From: Phanerodontia chrysosporium
Lineage: Eukaryota > Basidiomycota > Agaricomycetes > Polyporales > Phanerochaetaceae
Assembly: GCA_001910725.1 (NCBI GenBank)
Contig: MJGA01000006.1
Location: forward strand, 310,001-374,000
Reading direction: 5' to 3'
DNA length: 64,000 nt
A program made the translations under genes and the position numbers. The notes below the pieces were generated by a model. It made no database searches. It worked only from the letters and a program-made list of their open reading frames with translations, and was not told the origin of the DNA. Positions 57,148 through 64,000 of the stretch are shown here, piece after piece (within the stretch, counting starts at the first letter, position 1; each line of letters begins with the position of its first letter).

Positions 57148-58933
57148 TGGGTTTTCCCGTGGGGGCGCGTGGGCGTGCGTGTGTGGGTGCGGGTGCGCTG
57201 GTGCGGATGGAACGCAGCAGGTGGCGAGATGCCTGTTCTGTGTGCGCCGGACATAAATACGAGGAATGCAGCGCGGGGACAAGTGCGCTTCCCGGGGTGT
57301 GTGGGCGCGCGCCGGGCCCGGGAGAGAGGAGGGGCCCTCCGTCGTGCGCGCGCAGGGGCACTCCGGAGGTGCATGTGGGTCTGATGGTCCGCGAACCAGC
57401 GCAAGGCGCGTTCCCCTGACATCCCACCGATAGCCTTGGGTGCCGCGTGTGTGTCCAGGCGAAGCCCGTGCGTCTGTTTTGCCAGTGGTGCGCGGCGACC
57501 GTCGCACGGAGCGGACGTGCGCGGATTTTCCTTCTGTTTTGCTCGGCGCGAAAGGGTGTGCCACGAGCGTGGCCCGGCGCGGGAGGCGCAGAGCAGGGAG
57601 GCTCTTTCCGATCGATGGATGCAACCCACATTGTACCCGTTCAATGCCGTGCCTGCAGGCTCGGATACGGCCCTGCGCTGGGTGCCTATCGGCAAGCCGT
57701 CATCCACAAGCACCCCAGCGCGCGCCACGTGTTCGGTGCAAAGCACACTGCCCGACCTGCTTCTGAGCCCGCCTCCGGCCACCTATGTCCTCACGCGGCG
57801 TCGGCTGAAGAGCGGCCGTTAGGTGCACGTCGCCGAGTACCTCGCCATGCCTGATCCCGTAGCAGCACGCGCTTGAGGATATTGAATTCTCCATGATCTC
57901 CCCGGACTAACCGCTCGGCAGCCAGAGCGCACGACCTCGAAACAATAAAGCGCGTAACGAGACTGTGACCGACTCGGACGTACAGAGCCCGACCCTTGCA
58001 ACATTGACGCCTACAGACGTCGTTAGTCGGAGGCGGCGAGCACGCTGCGGTGTGTTTTTTGTTGGCGGACCCACCTTCGCCTCCAGCGTGCAGCGGTGCG
58101 CAGCTAGCTGCAAGCACGGTCTTCTGGCAGCTCGCGGGAGCCGCTAGCATGAATGGATCATAAGCAGTCGAGAACGCTCGAGACGGCGTCAAAGGGCACA
58201 CTCTTCTGCTCGAGGAATGCTGCCCCTCGATTGCTCGATTGTGTCCGCCAGCACGCTTGAGTCTAACAGTATCGCGATCGCGTTGCCGGCCCGATGAATG
58301 CAATTTCCGAGCATGGCTGCTCGTGCGATCCGACGGACGTGAGGACTGCGCGACGGAAGCGAGCAATGCTGGGCAACAAAGGATGTCCGGCGCGGGAGCG
58401 TGTATGCTGCCCAAAGTCTTGAGGCCTCCCAACCGTATGTTGCCCGCCTGAAACGATGAGTTGACGCTACGCCGTGCAGAAGAGTGGGTGATCTGACTCA
58501 GAAACAATGACACTGTCGGCTCGGCCTGCCTTTGCATTGGTTGCAGCAGCTGCAGAGTTTTTGAGACCAGTGAGCAACAGCGCCAGACATTCTTAGGAGT
58601 GAACATCGCTTTGCGCTGGACCTCGACGTCTGTATCCGCGACGAGTGGCCAAGGCGGAGCACCAGACCTGCCTTTTTGGACAGTGCCGGCGGAAGCCGAG
58701 AAGCAGGGGCTACCCCGCAGTCTGGCGCGACGCCACGACGGTGCAGGAGGGTCCACGACCGACCGGTGCCTCGCCCAGCCAGCACAACACCGCTCAAAAC
58801 GGCAGAGTCGCACTTGTTTCACGCGGCGTCCAGCTCACCCTCGCATCCAACGCCTTATCTTATCCCCGCGCGCGGCTATCGCTCGCCTCCAGGGCTGACT
58901 CTCGCGGGGGCAACAAGTTATCAAGCACTCGTA
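57148..58933. other. intergenic region, no gene seen
   Basis: The left half is the GC-rich promoter side of SDR gene B. The rest holds the 3' flank of the methyltransferase gene and no supported frame. Confidence 0.4.
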
Positions 58934-60342
58934 TTATCGGCGTTTGCGCGCGTATACATTTTCGACGCGAATGTAGCCCGGAACGCGGCCCTCGAGAAGC
59001 TCTCGCTCGGCCTCTGCTTCCAACGGATCGACAATTTGTTCCGGCACGCCCGTGCCCAACAGCAGCGGCCGGCCCGATTTCAGAAACGCCTGCCGGACAA
59101 ACAGTCAGACGACTCGGCACATCCGGAGGGAAGAGTGCACCCACGAGGATGTCGTCGCGCATGGCGGCGCCCCAGCGATTTTGTCGGCTGGACTCTTCGT
59201 CCTGCCCCGTGTTCCAGGTCGACGTCTGGAACCACCACTCGTGGTAGTGCGCGTCCTCGAACGCGCCATGGTTGCGGACCCAGTCGTACAGGTGGTTTGC
59301 CGCATCCGGCTCGCCTCCCTGCATCTGCACAGCGCGGTGCGCGAGGTGCATCCAGCGCGCGAGCGCAGAGGCCTCCGTGGTGATCGGAATCGGCCGGTGG
59401 TCGAGGCCGTACACGCGAAAGTCAAACTCGGTCAGGTCGATGAGCCCGCCCGGCTTCAGGATCAGCGACATTTGCTGCACGAGGCCCTTGTAGTCGCGGA
59501 TCTGCGCGCCGGCTGCCATCAGCGATCGTCTGCATTCAGTGATGAGAAGCAGGGACGCACGCCTGAGGAGACGAGGCGAGCATGTGCGACGTTGAATTCG
59601 CCGTAGAAATGCTGGAGCCCGAGGTTGATGTCGTCAACTTCGCTCCTTTGAGAGTCCGGTCAGGAAAGCACTCCTTGTCTCGGGCAGACGACCTACCTGC
59701 AATTTGGTGGCATGTCCCTGGCAGCTCAAAGTCTCAATAAATGACGACGAGCAGTCAGGGGCCAGACTCACAATATTTGCATCGGGATCAAGTCGACCGC
59801 GACGCAGCTGCAGTGTGGAAAGTCGCGGGCGACGTCCAAGATCCTGTGATCCGAATTGCTCGGGATATGCGCTAATGAGTAAGCACAGACGACAACGCAC
59901 CAGCTGCCGCTGCCGCAGCCCAGGTCAACGACGGTCTTGACTTCACCTGGCGTGTCCGCCAGGATGTCATACAGTGGAGGAGGGTATTTTCCCATTACTT
60001 CTTTAAACATCTCATGTTGCTTATCTGCACAGGAGCCTGGTCAGGCACACGGGTGGACACGGCAGGAAGGCGCATACCGAGCCGCTCGAGCTCCTCAGCA
60101 TCCGCAGGCAAGCGGTAGATTTCCGAGTAGTTGTTGAGTCCGCGCCCGTACTCCTGCCTGAACGCGTTTATGCGCATCGAGCTCGTCATCGAGAAGACGG
60201 AGGGGTCCGGCGACGGCGAGCGCATGTCCCAGTCTGCCGTCGTGACCGAGCTGGCGCGGGCTGAGGCGACATAGGAGCTCGTCATCATGGACCCGCCGTC
60301 GCTCTCGTCGTCGGAGGCGGTCTCATACGCGACGGAGGGCAT
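58934..60342 (-). CDS. SAM-dependent methyltransferase (LaeA/TAM-like)
   Basis: Seven exons (60342-60078, 60024-59901, 59843-59772, 59717-59697, 59645-59561, 59501-59145, 59089-58934) give 359 residues with every phase matching. The start at 60342 is the first ATG in frame; a longer start would need a non-ATG codon. A disordered S/D/T-rich N-terminus of about 60 residues precedes NYSEIYRLPAD. The SAM-binding motif I is TVVDLGCGSGSW, then the acidic end of strand 2 (CVAVDLIPMQ), VDDINLGLQHFYGEFNVAHARLV (motif of strand 4), and ILKPGGLIDLTEFD (post II). Enzymes of this group in mushrooms are numerous and act on small molecules or, like LaeA, in regulation. The target here is unknown. Exon 4 is only 21 nt. 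Confidence 0.87.
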
Positions 60343-60790
60343 GGCTGGTGGAGCGCGCGGAGGACGGCGAGCGGAGGATAGCGTGCGACCACGGTGGACG
60401 GTGGTCGTGGTCAAGACTCATCTGCCAAAATATGTGCGACAGGGACAAAGGAGAGGTGACCAACACCGGCGGAGGAAAGTGCGCAAACGCGGACTCCGAT
60501 TCGTCGGCGGAGTAGTCGGCGGTCGCATTTTGCCCTGCGACACAGCCACGTGGCGTCGGGACGGCCTATGCCCGATCAGGCAACTCTCTATGTTCGCGAT
60601 CACTACGACCACGGAAATGCCGGGTGTTCCTGCTAAGCTCGTGAATCGAGGAGAAAGGTATTGGCGAGGCCAGCAGAGAAAAATGTAACGAGGACGTCCA
60701 TAATGATCCCAAAGTTCAGTCCTTGCGGCCCTAAGAATACACCAAAGAAGCCTAGACATGTAATGCAGGTATCCGACGACATGTTTCAGC
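60343..60790. other. intergenic region, no gene seen
   Basis: Promoter of the methyltransferase gene and 3' end of the Dicer gene. Confidence 0.4.
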
Positions 60791-63700
60791 CTACAAGTCC
60801 CATCCTTGCAAGAACCATTCCTCTTCAAACAGCAACTCCTCCACCTCGTCCACGTCATCCGCCGTCTCCTCTTCAATGACATGCAGCTTCCGAATCGCAC
60901 CCTCCGCAGCAGCAAAGCGGACCTCGTTCTGAGACGTTTGGCCGCGGAAGGGCTCTGTCGCCCTAAACTCCTCGACGCCATCGATCTTCACGTAGCAGCT
61001 GATGTCGCCGTCGATGCGCTCGCTCTTGATCTCCCACTTGCGCTCGCTCTTCGCGGCCCAGATCGCGAGCCGCGACACCGGGTGCAGCACGTCCACGTCG
61101 TCGGCGACGATGCGCTCCATGATCTGCACGATCCCGAGCTTGCGCAGGACCGCGCGCACGACGTCGAGCTCGCCGTGCGCATCGAGGAACACCGCGCCGA
61201 GGATGCTCTCGAGCATGTCGCTCACGAACTTCGGCGCCTGCAGGCTCGTCAGCGCGGCCCAGGGGTAGATGGCGTCGCGCGCGAGCGCATGCTCGATCGC
61301 ATCGCCGCGCTTCTCCCAGCGCGAGTATGTGAGGTTGAGGTCGTCGAGCACCTTTGTGCTCGAGTGCAGCAGGCAGCGGCAGAGCGGGATGCGCTGCGTC
61401 TCCGTGTTGAGCACGATGCCGTCCTGCGCGTTCCACGCCGGCATCGACGCGTCGATGTCGATGTGCGTTCGCATGCACACGAACGCGAGCAGATGCGAGT
61501 TCACGAGCGCCTCCTTGCGCAGGTGCATGTGCCCCGGCGTGTATGCCTTGCCCGGCGCGTGGTACAAGTAGTCGGTGACGATCATGTCGAGGACCGCGTC
61601 GCCGATGAACTCGAGCCGCTCGTACGACTGCGTCTCGATGCTGCCGGTGTACGTCGCATGCGTAAGCGCCTCCACCAGTAGCGTCGGCTTCGAGAACTTG
61701 TAGCCGATCATGTCTTCGACTAGCTTGAGTTGGGCGGGAATCTCGCTCAGTTCTTCGACGTGGCTTAGCGACTTGTCGACGGAGGCGGAGACAGGCATCC
61801 AGTTGTCGATCCCGAGGTGGAAAAGCTGCATGACCTCGAGAGCCAAATCGAATCCACCATGCTCGTACGCGGCACCAATCAAGGACTCCACGACGTCTGC
61901 CAACATCTTGGTCGAAAGACCTGGGTTCTTCGGCTTCTTCTTTTTCTTCTTCTTTTCGCCGTTCGTGGCCTCGCCGTTCTCGGGTACTTGGGTCGCAGCG
62001 GCTTCCTGTCCGTTCTCTTGGCTGTTCGCCTTGGAATTGACAGCATTCTCGGGGTCATCCCCGTCTGCGCCAACATCGGCTTCGACGAGAGGGTCGGCTT
62101 TCGTGGCATCTGCGGAAGTGCCTTCGAGTTGACCCTCTTCCGCAAGAGGTTCTGGTGCTGGAGCTTGCTCGATATAGCGTGGCCTCCACTTCTTAGGGGC
62201 AAACGAGTCTCGGATGATCCATGTGTGGAGCCCCAGCCGAATTGCCTGCTTCGCCAACTGGTTGTTATTGACGGCGTGGTCTTTCCGTCTCGCCAGGTAT
62301 CCCTCGTGCCAGAGGGGGTATTGGGCATGCAGTAGGACGCTGACCATATACTTCAGCACTGTGTCGCCGAGCGTTTCCAGACGCTGGTAGCTGATCTGAT
62401 CCATCGCGGCCGGGGCGGTGACCGCGGGACGGAGGAGGGTAAAGGGTATCGAGGCCAGGCCAGGGGAAGCCGCAAAGAGGGTAGTGCGCATGGCGTGTAC
62501 CGTCGCAGAAATGGACGCAAACCGCAGAAGCGACGGCAGCAGCATCGCAAACTGCAGTTCGTCGGTGCCCACAAGGTCGACGATGGCATACTTGGGATGC
62601 AGCAGTAGGGGACGGTCATCGGCGAGGCCTGCTTCAGCCGAGTCGAGAGGCTCGAGGAAGTTCCGCCGGCGTGGGTACGCCTCGGCGACGATGAGCGGGA
62701 AGGACGGCTCCTCGCCATACTCCTCTACGAAATCCTCGTGCTCCTGAGCAGATATGGGACCGTGATGCCAGTGCTTGAAGCGCAAGGCCTTCTCAGGCTT
62801 CTTGTGAGAGCGCACCGACGAGAGGTTGTCTGGGTAGTCGTATCGCTGGCCTAGTGCGTCCGCGTTCGCGAGAAGTTCGCCTTCCCATCGCACTGACTCT
62901 CCGGCAGCAAGGCGCCTCTGCATCCATTCGCGGCGGTCTTGCCACTCTGACTCGTTCAGCGTCTCCTCCATGGGTAGAAAGAGGTACGGGAAGTCGTTTC
63001 GCTCAGGGTCCATCCGACCTCGATAGGTCGACAGGAACATGCGCCGCGTGTAGGCCTGGGCAGCTGCGATGGCACCGTCCTCGTCCATCTCGTCTTGCAA
63101 GGAGAAGATCTCGACGCGGGTCTCAGGCGGGTTCCTACCCGGAATGTAGAGGATGGGTACTCCATCCGCCGAGAGCGCCTCCAGCCGCTGACGCGTGAAC
63201 ATGAAGAGCCGCGGCAGTCCTTCGATTGCCACTTCGTTGTACCACCACGACTGCTTCCCTTCAGTTGCGTACCAGGGATCGTACTGGATCGACGCCTTCG
63301 CCATGCCGGCGCGTTTCTCGATGTCCTGGAGGAGCAGCTTGACCGCGCCGTCCTCGTCCTTGTTGATCTGACTGGTGTGAGGGAGGAGATGGTCGTTTAG
63401 GAGGCCGACCTGGTACAGCCGGTGGTATGCGAAGAAGGCCGCGTGGTCGCGTGCGGACTGCTTCGTCGGATACACCCTAGAGGTCGTAAACTTGCGCAGC
63501 TCGATAGTGTCGCCCCATTCCGTCGTGCCCTCCTTCGGGACCTGGCGCGGTAGCGTGCATGTTGCGCCCCACGGTCCCGCGTAAGGCACCTGTGGAGGTC
63601 GCGGGTCGAAAGAATGCCATCCTACTTCGTAGTCCGGCGGATCGAGGTCAAAAATGGGGCCCTGAACAGTGTGGGATGAATGGGGAAGTATTGCACAGAA

Positions 63701-64000
63701 ATGATATAGGTGACTGATGGCGGATTCAAGGGTCAACGTCGCGCTGCGAGAACATTAGATCCATCGTTTGATAGTATCTGACGGGCATGCGTACCCAGTT
63801 TCTGGCTGTACAAACACCAGGTCCTCGTCGATTTCGCTTTCAGGGAGAGGGTCGTTGGCACGGGTAGGATCGGTGTACAGCTTGACCATCTTCTCCTCCA
63901 TCTCTTGCCAGAGCGCGATCTTTGGAGGCCGAGTCGCTACCAAGCATGACGAGAAAGGTGCTCCGCCGCCTGCGCGCCCTGCCTCGACTTTGTGCCCAAG
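60791..64000 (-). CDS. Dicer-like ribonuclease, C-terminal part (5' part beyond the window)
   Basis: Two exons are visible: from the window edge to 63795 (open to the end) and 63743-60791, joined across a 51-nt intron. About 1050 residues are present: the segment before PAZ (FDLDPPDYEVGWHSF, typical of Dicers), a PAZ-like region (WWYNEVAIEGLPRL...PILYIPGRNPP), RNase IIIa (YQRLETLGDTVLKYMVSVLL and ADVVESLIGAAYEHGG), RNase IIIb (YERLEFIGDAVLDMIVTDYL and VSDMLESILGAVFLDAHG), and a dsRNA-binding end. The acidic residues of both catalytic centres are kept, so the enzyme should cut double-stranded RNA. An insert of about 110 residues with an E/A/D-rich part and a run of seven lysines splits RNase IIIa. 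The helicase half lies outside. Role: small-RNA production, including silencing of transposons. Confidence 0.93.

Noticed and set aside
56606..57631. Long minus- and plus-strand open frames of 150-340 codons over the GC-rich SDR gene B region
   Set aside because: Arginine/proline/alanine-rich shadows; only the frame with SDR motifs and splice sites shared with the paralogue is supported.
60806..61681. Plus-strand frame of about 290 codons over the Dicer RNase III region
   Set aside because: R/L/V-rich antisense shadow of a conserved gene.

Overview
The window is nuclear DNA of a filamentous basidiomycete, most likely an agaricomycete (wood-decay or polypore type). The reasons are dense 45-60 nt introns in nearly every gene, agaricomycete-type families (DUF6534, DUF6535, tandem GroES-like enoyl reductases, a microsomal-type P450), a Dicer gene, and a Ty3/Gypsy chromovirus beside a Tad-like LINE derivative. 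No tRNA, rRNA, CRISPR or prokaryotic feature was seen.

Layout, left to right. 1-629: 3' end of a DUF6534 membrane protein gene. 1587-2112: BRI3-like small membrane protein. 2408-4584: FAD amine-oxidase-like protein with two micro-exons. 4995-6274 and 6931-8215: tandem pair of medium-chain reductases. 9357-12685: DUF6535 membrane protein, tail to tail with an aminotransferase class V gene (12844-14559, minus). 15002-15868: short-chain dehydrogenase (minus). 17201-27572: nested transposon block. 27744-30634: kinesin. 30998-31826: isoprenylcysteine-methyltransferase-like protein. 33387-36390: Nha1-type Na+/H+ antiporter. 36.4-41.1 kb: mostly gene-poor, with an F-box-like remnant and a small repeat protein. 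41109-43313: cytochrome P450. 44144-44696: secreted Kre9/Knh1-like protein. 47015-48738: glutathione reductase. 49647-52577: P-loop ATPase. 52976-54079: probable DUF5745-like protein (minus). 54397-56015: peroxin with a dysferlin domain. 56220-57147: second SDR (minus). 58934-60342: SAM methyltransferase (minus). 60791-64000: Dicer-like protein (minus, 5' part beyond the window).

The transposon block is the most unusual part. A 2.6-kb LINE-derived element carries only an RNase H domain and a C-terminal zinc-finger region, with no endonuclease or reverse transcriptase, yet it has a 28-nt poly(A) tail and a perfect 16-bp target-site duplication. A 7.7-kb chromovirus with almost identical 531-bp LTRs sits inside its RNase H reading frame. 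The chromovirus also carries, on its opposite strand, a spliced gene for a coiled-coil protein with a Zn2Cys6-like cysteine cluster. The composite lies 171 bp upstream of the kinesin start codon.

Many otherwise intact genes (BRI3-like, ICMT-like, antiporter, P450, glutathione reductase, P-loop ATPase, DUF5745-like, peroxin, gag, pol, LINE ORF) read correctly only if one base is put back at one point, almost always in a short homopolymer run. This looks like systematic homopolymer under-calling in the assembly rather than widespread pseudogenisation. Such genes are annotated as CDS with the break noted.

The cellular genes do not form an obvious pathway cluster. They are a mixture of housekeeping (kinesin, glutathione reductase, peroxin, antiporter, Dicer) and lineage-specific genes.
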